This document shows, one piece after another, positions 1-6,317 of a stretch of 41,732 bases of DNA (the first letter of the stretch is position 1; every line of letters starts with the position of its first letter). Below the pieces are notes generated by a model, which did not search any database, had not been told where the DNA came from, and was given only the letters and a program-made list of their open reading frames with translations. The stretch comes from a virus, in the IMG/VR virus record IMGVR_UViG_3300020213_000048, positions 1-41,732 of that record. One strand, given 5' to 3'. A program made the position numbers and the translations under genes.

Positions 1-399
1 GGAGCTGGGGTCGGCGGAGCGGAGGTCGGCGTAGCGGAGGTTGGCGGAGCTGAGGTCGGCGGAGCTGAGGTCGGCGGAGCGGAGGTCGGCGTAGCAGAGG
101 TCGGCGTAGCAGAGGTCGGCGGAGCGGAGGTTGGCGGAGCGGAGGTCGGCGGAGCGGAGGTCGGCGTAGCTGAAGTCGGCGGAGCTGAGGTCGGCGGAGC
201 TGAGGTCGGCGGAGCTGAAGTCGGCGGAGCTGAGGTCGGCGGAGCTGAGGTCGGCGGAGCTGAGGTCGGCGGAGCGGAGGTCGGCGGAGCGGAGGTCGGC
301 GTTTGCCCGTGCCGCCTCCTGAACCGCTGCTCGAACATCCTGTGCATTCTCGGCTGTGTAAAGAACACTTCTGTCAAACCTGTTCTTAATTTCAATCAC
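1..399 (-). CDS. Pentapeptide-repeat protein, N-terminal part (cut by window end)
   Basis: Starts at GTG 399 with GGAGAG seven bases upstream; the ORF is open through base 1 (133 codons). A short leader (VIEIKNRFDRSV...) precedes about 20 five-residue units of the type A(D/N)L(R/S)(S/Y), encoded by a 15-bp DNA repeat. Pentapeptide repeats fold into a right-handed quadrilateral beta-helix; some such proteins mimic DNA, but nothing here shows that function. The gene has no stop in this piece. Its C-terminal part is at 41095-41732, so the gene spans the window ends. Phase requires about 7 bases plus a multiple of 15 to be missing at the junction. Last proximal units are almost identical, which explains a short-read assembly break. 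It lies 53 bp downstream of the resolvase-like gene in the leftward operon. Confidence 0.9.
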   Translation of the reverse strand, partial: MIEIKNRFDRSVLYTAENAQDVRAAVQEAARANADLRSADLRSADLSSADLSSADLSSADFSSADLSSADLSSADFSYADLRSADLRSANLRSADLCYADLCYADLRSADLSSADLSSANLRYADLRSADPSS

Positions 400-452
400 T
401 TTGTCTCTCCTGCTGTGTAAATATCAGGGGTTTGTTTTCTTTTTGGCCTTGC

Positions 453-812
453 TCACGCTGCGACCTTTAAACTGCGTAGTTCTTCAAGCTCAGCTAGGTA
501 GCCCCAATAGTCAGCGGCGCGAACCGTCACCATCCATTCAGTGTTATTGCGACGGTGCATGACTATCGCCGTCTTGCTTGGAGGGCAGTCATCGCAAGCC
601 TGCCGCCAAGCCTTAGGCAGGTTCAAAGCCTCGACGCGCTTGATTTCGATGTGATGGTCGCGAACGATGCCGTCCTCAAGCGTTTGTACGTCACCTTTGA
701 ATTCCATGCCTCCCGACAATGGTGTCCTGCGTAACTTGGTGCCGGTAATGGAGCGAATAAGGTCCGCAGCTTCGCGTTCGCCGCTAGCTCCTTTGGTGCG
801 TGACTTCTTCAC
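453..812 (-). CDS. Holliday-junction-resolvase-like PD-(D/E)XK nuclease
   Basis: 119 aa. The pattern KGASGEREAADL near the N-terminus, then RRTPLSGG, a GDV aspartate and HIEIKR is the order of motifs seen in archaeal/phage Hjc-type resolvases: conserved E, an R-x-x-SG turn, the metal-binding D, then E-x-K. The predicted role is a metal-dependent nuclease acting on branched DNA in the cytoplasm during recombination or before packaging. The start ATG overlaps the stop of the upstream gene by 4 bases (ATGA), so translation is probably coupled. Family assignment is from motifs only; a more general VRR-NUC-like or other restriction-fold nuclease is possible. Confidence 0.7.
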   Translation of the reverse strand: MKKSRTKGASGEREAADLIRSITGTKLRRTPLSGGMEFKGDVQTLEDGIVRDHHIEIKRVEALNLPKAWRQACDDCPPSKTAIVMHRRNNTEWMVTVRAADYWGYLAELEELRSLKVAA

Positions 813-1153
813 AATTCTCTCTGCATCCGTAAGAGGGATTGACCGATTCCTACTCTTGTCTCTAACACCCTGATCGCAGCCTTAGCGGCTTCGTAATCGG
901 ACTCGGCTACTACGAGGGTCTTGTAGGACTCCTTGTTGTAAAGCTCCACTACTGTCTTGTTGTCTAGGTCTGTTTGGGTCAGCTTCTCTGAAGACATTTT
1001 GAACCGTAGACGTTCTTGGGCGAACTCGTATTCGTAGTCACGCTTTGCCCTGAAGTAAGAACGTGCGCTTGACTCAATGTCGTTCATGCGGTCGGCAAGG
1101 TCTGTGTCTATGTCTGCAAGGGTTTGGGCGATGGAGCCTGGGTCAGTCTTCAT
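809..1153 (-). CDS. Conserved-looking phage protein, coiled-coil
   Basis: 114 aa from the ATG at 1153, chosen because it overlaps the upstream stop as ATGA like the neighbouring junctions. A longer reading frame to 1228 exists but would run into the upstream gene. The protein is charged and mainly helical, rich in A, E, D, R and L, with heptad-like stretches through much of its length. There is no recognisable catalytic motif, signal peptide or membrane segment. It sits between a small unknown protein and a resolvase-like nuclease, so it may serve the recombination module, but that is context only. Confidence 0.65.
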   Translation of the reverse strand: MKTDPGSIAQTLADIDTDLADRMNDIESSARSYFRAKRDYEYEFAQERLRFKMSSEKLTQTDLDNKTVVELYNKESYKTLVVAESDYEAAKAAIRVLETRVGIGQSLLRMQREL

Positions 1154-1386
1154 CTGTGCATCCGGCTCATCCAAGGTTTCTTGTAGCTGCGGAAGAACTC
1201 GCCCATGTGCAAGTCGTGAGTCGTGCAAAACCGATCAAAGCTCTCAAGCGTGGCCGTAGCGTTAGCGCGGCGACGGTGATACCAACGCTGGGCGGTCTCG
1301 TCCATGCGCTTTCCGTTGCAGTAAGTCTTTCCATCCATGTAGGGGCGAAGCCAAGCGACGATCATCTTGGGATTCAAGTTCTTCAC
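1150..1386 (-). CDS. Small basic hypothetical protein
   Basis: 78 aa, rich in R, K, W and H (for example QRWYHRRRANATATL). Coupled at both ends by ATGA overlaps with its neighbours, which is the main support for it being a gene. No domain is recognised. Its basic, aromatic character is compatible with nucleic-acid binding, but there is no motif to claim it. Confidence 0.6.
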   Translation of the reverse strand: MKNLNPKMIVAWLRPYMDGKTYCNGKRMDETAQRWYHRRRANATATLESFDRFCTTHDLHMGEFFRSYKKPWMSRMHR

Positions 1387-1586
1387 GCCACTTCAAGAGA
1401 GTAGAAGTCGTTTAGCTGTGAGAGCAGCATCCGCCCGACGTTGGTGGGAAGCTCCAAGAGCATCACTGTCTCGAAAGAGAGAATGTCTTCGGGATTCGAC
1501 TCGTCAAAGCGAACGTCATTGAACTCAAGCTGGACGTAAGGGCCTTCGGTGTCTCTCACGACGGCCTCGTTAGCAAACCGTGTCAT
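1383..1586 (-). CDS. Small acidic hypothetical protein
   Basis: 67 aa, acidic, with alternating hydrophobic stretches (YVQLEFNDVRF, VMLLELPTNVGRMLL) suggesting a small mixed alpha/beta fold. ATGA overlap with the RecB-like nuclease gene upstream and with the next gene downstream. No family recognised; it could be an accessory factor to the nuclease next door, on position alone. Confidence 0.6.
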   Translation of the reverse strand: MTRFANEAVVRDTEGPYVQLEFNDVRFDESNPEDILSFETVMLLELPTNVGRMLLSQLNDFYSLEVA

Positions 1587-2395
1587 GCTGCCACCTTCTG
1601 CGTCCTTGACTCCAGTTCTTTGAGCCGGTTGTGAAGGTCAAGGGTTGCGAGAAAGTCGCCAGGGGTTGCGCTGCCTTGGACGGGATGTGGCTCGCCCTTC
1701 ATATCTAGGCCGATAATCCACTTCTCATCTATCTCGATGCCGTAGCTCTCGTACAGGGCGAGTTCATACCCCGCGGCTTGTAGGTGGGCTTTGGTGTAGA
1801 CCACCCCCTTCTTAGAGGTCTTGTAGTCGATCAGGCAACGCTTACCGTCAATCGTGCAAAGTCCGTCGAAGGTCCCGGCGAAGCGATGCTCCTTAGAGGC
1901 CACAACTATTTCCGAGTGGGTGAACTTGGGCTTGGCGAACTTGACCCATTTCTTTAGCGCACGTACATAGCCCATGTGTTCGGCCGGGACTGTGACCTCG
2001 GGGAACTTCCCCTCTTTGACATAACGCTCGGCTATGTCGTGAATAGCTGTACCTCTGTTGGCAGCCGATTCGCGGTTGTGGTTGACCGTTAGCTTTGAAG
2101 CCGTCAGGGCCTTTTGCAGTTTGTCGTCATCGGCTTTGATGAGCCACATAAAGAAATCCTCGGGCGTGTCACGCTCAAGCCTTGCGAGTTGCTTTACGCC
2201 TCTCGCCCCTACCTTCTGGCCGTACCAGGACGCCACTCCAAACAGAGAACCGTCATTCGCTGCATCGACAATCGTTGAAATGGAATCCACCTTCACCGGA
2301 TCAGGCGGGAAGTAATACTCATGGCGTGGGTTCTTGTAGAACTCAACCGTCAGTCCCGAAGGTAGTTCGTGAATGGTGCTTACACTGCGCGCCAT
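1583..2395 (-). CDS. RecB/Cas4-like PD-(D/E)XK nuclease
   Basis: 270 aa. The C-terminal half carries the RecB-type signature in order: GTAIHDIAERY (His119), E162, FAGTFDGL (Asp177), LIDYKTSK (Asp190, Lys192) and QAAGYELA (Gln206...Tyr210). These are the metal-binding and catalytic residues of RecB/Cas4/lambda-exonuclease-like enzymes. The expected role is DNA end processing for recombination or replication, acting with the SSB-like protein encoded upstream. A GGAGGG ribosome site lies eight bases before ATG 2395. It overlaps the upstream winged-helix gene by 16 bp. No RecT/Erf annealase was recognised in the operon. Confidence 0.85.
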   Translation of the reverse strand: MARSVSTIHELPSGLTVEFYKNPRHEYYFPPDPVKVDSISTIVDAANDGSLFGVASWYGQKVGARGVKQLARLERDTPEDFFMWLIKADDDKLQKALTASKLTVNHNRESAANRGTAIHDIAERYVKEGKFPEVTVPAEHMGYVRALKKWVKFAKPKFTHSEIVVASKEHRFAGTFDGLCTIDGKRCLIDYKTSKKGVVYTKAHLQAAGYELALYESYGIEIDEKWIIGLDMKGEPHPVQGSATPGDFLATLDLHNRLKELESRTQKVAA

Positions 2396-2688
2396 AGAAT
2401 CGCCCTCCGGTTGCTGGGGAGGGTGGCGGTCTTGCCGGTGTCTTTGACAAGCCCCTTCTTTACGAGTTCCGCCCGGCGGGTACGAATGCCTGAATCAGAC
2501 TGCGGGATGATCGTTCCGTAGATGAACTGGTACTGCTTGACTAACTCAACGTCTGTCATCTCATCGAAACCTTTGAGGACCGACAGGACTGCGGTTTGCT
2601 TGTTGGTCAGGTTGCGTACCGACCTGGCGGCTTCCTTAGCAGTCCAGGGGTCGCTTCTACGCGCTTGGGGTTTGAGTGCCAGTTGCAT
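2380..2688 (-). CDS. Winged-helix DNA-binding-like protein
   Basis: 102 aa. The middle and C-terminal parts (TNKQTAVLSVLKGFDEMTDVE, then SGIRTRRAELVKKGLV) look like a small winged-helix domain: helices ending in a recognition helix with a TRRAEL(V/I)KKGLV pattern, followed by a short beta wing ending in AILW. Phage proteins of this shape are usually annotated as helix-turn-helix or MarR-like DNA-binding proteins. Its ATG overlaps the SSB-like gene stop (TGATG). Regulatory target unknown. Confidence 0.65.
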   Translation of the reverse strand: MQLALKPQARRSDPWTAKEAARSVRNLTNKQTAVLSVLKGFDEMTDVELVKQYQFIYGTIIPQSDSGIRTRRAELVKKGLVKDTGKTATLPSNRRAILWRAV

Positions 2689-3320
2689 CAGAACGGCACT
2701 CCATCGTCTGCGCTCAGGGCGTTGCCCTTTGCATATGCAATAGCTGCGTCGGCCAAGCGAGCGCCTACATGATCGACTTCGATGTCCGAGATACGTCCTG
2801 CTGCTGCCATGATCGCCGCGGAGCGCGTCGTGTTCTGAATGACGATTAGCCGTTGGCGTTCATCGTCGCTAAACGACCTGTCGGCCGGCGCTTGGGCGGG
2901 AGCCTGAGTGGTGGGGGTAGTTTGGACAGGCTGGCTAGGTGGCTGGCCTCCGCTCTCTACCCCGTTTAAGTAGAAGGTACGTCCGCTGAGTTGGCCGGTG
3001 AGCTTGTCGCCCTTGGTTATGCGCAAGATGAGCGGATCACCTACCGGCGCGTAGATGCTGAACCACTGGTCCCCTAGTTCTTGGAACTTCACTCCCAAGC
3101 GAACCTGAGGGGAGCCGTCTTGCTTTGATACGAGCTGACGACCTTCTCGGTCTGTCGTATCCAATGCCTTTGATCTTGCCTCAATGGTGTACATGGTTCC
3201 TTTCTGTGCCTGGTAGTTGTTCCAGGGAATGTTCTTTGTCAGTTGGTTGAACGGAAGTTTTTTGAACGGCTTTGGTTTCTTGGAGGCCGGTAATGCGTAT
3301 GCGACGTTTGGATGGGTCAT
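2688..3320 (-). CDS. Single-stranded-DNA-binding-like protein
   Basis: 210 aa. An N-terminal beta-rich region (about residues 40-118) could form an OB fold. It is followed by a P/Q/T/A-rich flexible linker (about 122-148), a helical segment and an acidic tail ending SADDGVPF. The D-D-x-(I/V)-P-F tip is the hallmark by which bacterial SSBs dock partner proteins. The job inferred is coating single-stranded DNA and recruiting host or phage enzymes, consistent with the nucleases downstream. The N-terminal domain is not a textbook SSB sequence, so the call rests on the tip, the architecture and the context. Start has GAGG four bases upstream. Confidence 0.6.
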   Translation of the reverse strand: MTHPNVAYALPASKKPKPFKKLPFNQLTKNIPWNNYQAQKGTMYTIEARSKALDTTDREGRQLVSKQDGSPQVRLGVKFQELGDQWFSIYAPVGDPLILRITKGDKLTGQLSGRTFYLNGVESGGQPPSQPVQTTPTTQAPAQAPADRSFSDDERQRLIVIQNTTRSAAIMAAAGRISDIEVDHVGARLADAAIAYAKGNALSADDGVPF

Positions 3321-3353
3321 AGAGCCTCAAACGCACTTTCATCTCGTCGGTGT

Positions 3354-3578
3354 TCACTCAACGTCACCCTTCGTTCCGCAGTCAGGACAAGTCGGACTGC
3401 CTGACCAGCGACGAGGGATGTAGTGGACGGCGCACTCAACGACCTCGCCGTCTGCGCCGTCGCACTCGGTGTTGGGGCAGACGTAGCTCTCGCCAGAGGG
3501 GTCGGGGCTTGAGGACGGCTGGAACGCCACCCCTTTATCCCCGGCTCCAACCACCGGGGCTTCCCCCTCTGGCGTCAT
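3354..3578 (-). CDS. Small zinc-ribbon-like protein
   Basis: 74 aa. Two cysteine pairs, CPNTEC and CPDCGT, separated by about 30 residues that include a further Cys and a His, look like a treble-clef or zinc-ribbon metal site. The first 30 residues are low in structure and rich in P, G and S. ATGA overlap with the upstream gene. The overlapping frame at 3317-3550 has no such features and is treated as a shadow. Possible nucleic-acid or protein-binding adaptor. Confidence 0.6.
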   Translation of the reverse strand: MTPEGEAPVVGAGDKGVAFQPSSSPDPSGESYVCPNTECDGADGEVVECAVHYIPRRWSGSPTCPDCGTKGDVE

Positions 3579-3826
3579 GCGTTCCTCTCTGTGAGGAACT
3601 GAATCGACTCAGCTTTGATCCCCGACGGGATTACCTGTCCGTCAATAGCAACAGCGAAGTCCTCTACCAAGGCGTCCAAGTGTGAGATGCGCCTCTCACC
3701 CCAAACGAAGATGTTCAAGACGACATCACCCACTAAGAGGGGAAACCACAGACACTTTTTCTTCAGCATCTCGGGGTCGGCCGTAAGGGTGCCGGTGACT
3801 ACAACACGGTTAAGCGAGTGCTTCAT
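3575..3826 (-). CDS. OB-fold (SSB/PriB-like) small protein
   Basis: 83 aa from ATG 3826, chosen because it overlaps the upstream stop as ATGA; nine further codons upstream are open. The sequence MKHSLNRVVVTGTLTADPE, then FPLLV, VVLNIFVWGERR and VAIDGQV, follows the strand order of a minimal SSB-type OB fold (NRVxLxGxLxxDPE ... VWG ... VxGxL). It lacks the C-terminal acidic tip present on the 2688-3320 protein. It probably binds single-stranded nucleic acid. Two OB-like proteins in one operon is unusual for a phage with no visible polymerase. Confidence 0.6.
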   Translation of the reverse strand: MKHSLNRVVVTGTLTADPEMLKKKCLWFPLLVGDVVLNIFVWGERRISHLDALVEDFAVAIDGQVIPSGIKAESIQFLTERNA

Positions 3827-4020
3827 GCGGCCTCCTGACAAAACAAGGCCCAACCAGTAAGCGATCCGTCCCAGACTTCTTTCATCTCAGCGGTACAGAT
3901 CGTGCAGTAAATGCCTGCGTCCCAGCTAAGGATTAGGCAGTAGGCCCTTGCCGCACGACGGCAGCCGTCGTTGTTGCATTGGCGGTTCTGGCGACCCTTG
4001 GGACGGCGCTTCATCTCCAT
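3823..4020 (-). CDS. Small basic zinc-finger-like protein
   Basis: 65 aa from ATG 4020. GGAGGT lies eleven bases upstream of it, and a GTG at 4038 in the same frame is the alternative start. A basic N-terminus (MEMKRRPKGRQNRQC) leads into C-N-N-D-G-C, then YC and YCTIC, a set of cysteines that could bind one zinc. Similar short Cys-rich proteins are common in phage early operons and are seldom characterised. Stop overlaps the next gene's ATG. Confidence 0.6.
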   Translation of the reverse strand: MEMKRRPKGRQNRQCNNDGCRRAARAYCLILSWDAGIYCTICTAEMKEVWDGSLTGWALFCQEAA

Positions 4021-4028
4021 GGCGCTCT

Positions 4029-4124
4029 TTACCTCCACCTTCGCACCCCCCCGCCCAAAGGAATCCGCTTCCAGGCACAGAAAGCCAGGATGAGAATCAG
4101 GAGAAATGCGACTGCAATGGTCAT
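4029..4124 (-). CDS. Tiny single-span membrane peptide
   Basis: 31 aa. MTIAVAFLLILILAFCAWKR is a clear hydrophobic span, followed by a basic tail (GGGVRRWR), which predicts the C-terminus inside. It would be the first gene after the leftward promoter (4186-4214), starting about 50 bases into the transcript. No strong ribosome site is visible, so the gene call is tentative. The longer frame to 4268 starts upstream of the promoter and is not credible. Confidence 0.45.
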   Translation of the reverse strand: MTIAVAFLLILILAFCAWKRIPLGGGVRRWR

Positions 4125-4185
4125 TTGCTCAAACTCAGATACGGGTATGTGGGTTGTGTTACCGGAAGTTTCATGGCGTTTTAGT

Positions 4186-4214
4186 GTTATAGCCCTATCC
4201 CTATCGTCCGTCAA
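4186..4214 (-). promoter_or_regulatory. Leftward early promoter (sigma70-type)
   Basis: On the minus strand, -35 TTGACG (4209-4214), a 17-bp spacer and -10 TATAAC (4186-4191). This is the best consensus-like promoter in the window. It faces left into the genes at 4124 and below and, through tight spacing and overlaps, probably serves the whole leftward block including the part beyond the window ends. Confidence 0.8.
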
Positions 4215-4573
4215 GGGTAGAACTTGAGCACTAACACAACTACACCGCAAATTGGGCGAAAAGCTCACCCAGCCTTTGGCGCTGGCTTACAAGTTCCTCC
4301 TGGGGTTTGTAGCTCCCCCTCCGTGAGTCGCTGACCCTCAAGTCAGTTACAAACAAATATCCCGCAATTTGCGGGGTGTTCCCGTTCTGGTGTCGGGTGC
4401 TTATGCTTGCATCGTCGCGATGACTTTTACCGACTCGACAATTCTCTGAAACGTCAGGCTGGCCGAGCGAGGAAAAACGCAAAGGGCAGTCGAGTTGTAC
4501 TGACAGGAGCGTTCTCCGCTTGACAGAGATGTGGACTGCCACCTGAAGTTAGGAAAGGCGCTGAATCTGTTGT
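4215..4573. promoter_or_regulatory. Intergenic control region with palindromes
   Basis: No convincing gene. It holds a palindrome at 4361-4376 (CCCGCAATTTGCGGGG), a second imperfect one near 4409-4421 (CATCG-TCG-CGATG) and a related half-site at 4247-4254. It lies between the leftward promoter and the first rightward gene, the usual place for operators. A TTGACA at 4520-4525 could be a rightward -35, but no good -10 follows at 16-18 bp. An ORF on the minus strand (4240-4542) reads like chance sequence. Confidence 0.5.
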
Positions 4574-4942
4574 GTGGTTGTGGGAGCCGTGTCCAGTCTG
4601 GCGCATGAGTATCAATACTTAGTTACAACTAACCCGCGCTTTGGGGTGGCTGCCCTTAGGCGTGAAGGAGGCAAGGTGTTGGTGTTGCACTTTGATGGTG
4701 GGATGAAAGGCGAGCTTGCATCGTGTGGTGCGTTGGCTCGCGTCAACGGCAAGACAATCGCCGTGGATTCAAAGGCTCTTGGTGAAGCATGGGAGAAAGC
4801 CAAACGCTTCAGACACGTCGACTACAAATGGATTCCCAGAGAACAAAATGAGGAAGCCGACGAAATCGCCGGACTTGTTTGGGAGTTTTCAGAAACCTTT
4901 GACGAGACACTTTGTGAGATTGATCGTATTGTCGAATCCTAA
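4574..4942 (+). CDS. RNase H-like protein, shortened
   Basis: 122 aa from GTG 4574 (start uncertain). The C-terminal segment RHVDYKWIPREQNEEADEIA matches the end of RNase HI-type domains (W(V/I)PREQNxEADxLA). Upstream there is a first-strand aspartate (HFDGG) and a central V-D-S. However, only about 60 residues separate the DGG from EADEIA, roughly half the usual spacing, and the N-x-A-E helix with the catalytic Glu is missing. It is either a minimal divergent fold or an internally deleted copy. The expected activity, RNA removal from RNA:DNA hybrids, is therefore doubtful. First gene of the rightward side. Confidence 0.55.
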   Translation: MVVGAVSSLAHEYQYLVTTNPRFGVAALRREGGKVLVLHFDGGMKGELASCGALARVNGKTIAVDSKALGEAWEKAKRFRHVDYKWIPREQNEEADEIAGLVWEFSETFDETLCEIDRIVES

Positions 4943-5555
4943 CCTCTTAACCCAAACCAGAACTCTCTTATTCAAAGCAGAACTAATCTCAGAAGCTCCA
5001 ACCGCCCGAGCAGCCCAAGAGATTCGTAAGGCTGCGACGAAGACAGAGACGATTGAGCCGAAGGGAACCGGCGAAAGTGTCTATGACCGGATCATGCGGG
5101 CGCTCAACAAGTGGGTGACTAGGTACGAGGGAGGCGGCAAGCCGGTTGTCTCGACCGATCGTGAGTTTCTTTTAAAGCGAATGTCGGGCATTCTCGTCAT
5201 AGCTAATGCCACCAAGAAGGACAAGCCACAGAAGGACCTCGAGACCCTCCTACAAGTCGCCCAAGTGCAGATAGCCGAGATAAAGACAAGACGTCCCTCA
5301 CCGCCACAGGAATGGCGAGAGTGGGCACAGTACGTCTTTGACACCAAAGGCGATCTAACACTTGAAGCCCTAGCCGCGAGAGAGAAACTGACACATAGAC
5401 CAGGCGGCGGGCTTCCACTACTCAAACGCGCGATCGGATTCATCGAAGCGCGCAACCGCAGAATGGGTCTCACACCAAAGACAGGCTCCCCTCCCACCGC
5501 TCAGCAGTTAGTCCGTCGAGCAAGGAATCAGCGTTACCGCGATAACGCCGCTTGA
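4929..5555 (+). CDS. Hypothetical protein, charged, helical
   Basis: About 208 aa if started at TTG 4929; the frame is open back to 4716 but overlaps the RNase-H-like gene, so the longer start is unlikely. The product is basic and mostly helical, with segments such as RIMRALNKWVTRYEGGGKP, PPQEWREWAQYVFD and a basic tail (QQLVRRARNQRYR). No family is recognised. It could bind DNA given the charge, and its position next to the control region would suit a regulator, but there is no clear helix-turn-helix. Confidence 0.55.
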   Translation: MSNPNLLTQTRTLLFKAELISEAPTARAAQEIRKAATKTETIEPKGTGESVYDRIMRALNKWVTRYEGGGKPVVSTDREFLLKRMSGILVIANATKKDKPQKDLETLLQVAQVQIAEIKTRRPSPPQEWREWAQYVFDTKGDLTLEALAAREKLTHRPGGGLPLLKRAIGFIEARNRRMGLTPKTGSPPTAQQLVRRARNQRYRDNAA

Positions 5556-5602
5556 CTATTTGGGTTGGGCGTCTTAGAATTAGATAACGTTTTACTCGGC
5601 TT

Positions 5603-5743
5603 CTACGCCCGGCGGTCAGAAGTCTCGCCCAAGAGTTGAGACACTCGCTGTTTGGAAACGCCCAGAGCCGCCCCAATTACCTTCTGGGTAGCTCCACCCT
5701 CACTAGCTTCTTTCAAGGCCTCTAAGAACCCTATGGTCCATTT
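5603..5743 (-). CDS. Small helix-turn-helix ORF, start unclear (possible pseudogene or repressor)
   Basis: The frame encodes up to 47 residues with a good helix-turn-helix core: GATQKVIGAALGVSKQRVSQ, with the A-x-x-L-G-V-S turn and a QRVSQLL recognition helix, ending at TAG 5603-5605. No ATG or GTG opens this frame. TTG 5716 is possible (37 aa). ATG 5741 is in another frame, so a frameshift near 5725-5735 would be needed to join it. The upstream end overlaps an operator-like repeat, and two more copies lie further upstream. It is a candidate for the missing Cro or repressor-type switch protein, or a remnant of one. Confidence 0.45.
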   Translation of the reverse strand, partial: KWTIGFLEALKEASEGGATQKVIGAALGVSKQRVSQLLGETSDRRA

Positions 5744-5837
5744 CTATGGTTCGAAAGGGCTTTTTGGAAATACCACGATTTCCCATTGTGGTGGGCTTTT
5801 TGCCCATGTCTATAGGTTGCCCTATGCATTTCTATGA
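5738..5837. promoter_or_regulatory. Three operator-like repeats
   Basis: Three related sites: CCATTTCTATGG (5738-5749), CCATGTCTATAGG (5804-5816) and GCATTTCTATGA (5826-5837). Two GGGCTTTTTG direct repeats lie between the first and second sites (around 5757-5766 and 5793-5802). The first site is nearly palindromic. They sit between the leftward HTH ORF and a rightward ORF, the arrangement expected of a phage immunity switch. Function is inferred. Confidence 0.5.
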
Positions 5838-6016
5838 TTTTTGAGAATGTCGCCGCTACCGAGTTCGACAAGTTCACGCGCGCCCTTGAACGCCTACATC
5901 GCATGGTCCGCAACCTCCCGCCGGCCGAGTTCCCATCGACGCACGCGCACAGGAAAACCGAGAAAGAAGCCGCTCCGCCTCCCGGCTTCCTCGAAGGGTT
6001 AGCGGATGGCGACTGA
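5834..6016 (+). CDS. Small hypothetical protein
   Basis: 60 aa from ATG 5834 with no ribosome site; it could be leaderless. N-terminal helix (FDKFTRALERLHRMVRNL) followed by a P/E/K-rich tail. Overlaps the next gene by 11 bases. It begins the GC-richer accessory stretch. No family recognised; support is moderate because it depends on open frame and position. Confidence 0.4.
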   Translation: MIFENVAATEFDKFTRALERLHRMVRNLPPAEFPSTHAHRKTEKEAAPPPGFLEGLADGD

Positions 6017-6317
6017 GCCCGACTGCGCGGTCTGCGGCCATCGCCCCGCCGAGCATCCCGGCCACGACTGCGAAGATCCGTGCATGCGCTTGGAGTGCCG
6101 CTGCCAAGGCTACGCGCCGAAACTGGTCGAATACCTCGAATATCAGGGAAGCCGAGACGCTGAGCGGCTTCCTAGGCCTGAGAACGCACCCGGCCCTACT
6201 GAGCTCGCTCACTGTGTAGGACCCCTCCTCGGTCGAAATGTCCATTTCTCCAGCTTCCACCCTCCGTCCAAGCGCCGCCAGGTCCAGTTCTTGTGGCCAA
6301 TGCTCACGCTCCAGTAG
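6006..6317 (+). CDS. Small Cys/His-rich (zinc-finger-like) protein
   Basis: 103 aa from ATG 6006, with GAAGGG seven bases upstream, which supports the start. The first 35 residues contain CAVCGHRPAEHPGHDCEDPC and then CRC, a dense Cys/His set likely to bind zinc. The C-terminal third overlaps the convergent gene at 6209-6562 by 109 bp and looks less protein-like, so a frameshift or a shorter real product is possible. Function unknown. Confidence 0.5.
   Translation: MATEPDCAVCGHRPAEHPGHDCEDPCMRLECRCQGYAPKLVEYLEYQGSRDAERLPRPENAPGPTELAHCVGPLLGRNVHFSSFHPPSKRRQVQFLWPMLTLQ

Noticed and set aside
1-306. CRISPR-like regular repeats at both window ends
   Set aside because: Continuous 15-bp in-frame repeats without spacers; they encode pentapeptide repeats.
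3317-3550. 77-codon ORF overlapping the zinc-ribbon gene at 3354-3578
   Set aside because: S/T/A/R-rich shadow translation; the other frame has paired cysteines and ATGA coupling.
4240-4542. 100-codon minus-strand ORF in the control region
   Set aside because: No ribosome site, chance-like composition, and it covers the palindromes and overlaps the upstream side of the leftward promoter.
4716-4928. N-terminal extension of the 4929-5555 gene
   Set aside because: Overlaps the RNase-H-like gene, whose motif evidence is stronger.
5652-5837. 61-codon plus-strand ORF
   Set aside because: Antisense to the HTH frame and runs through the operator-like repeats with no ribosome site.
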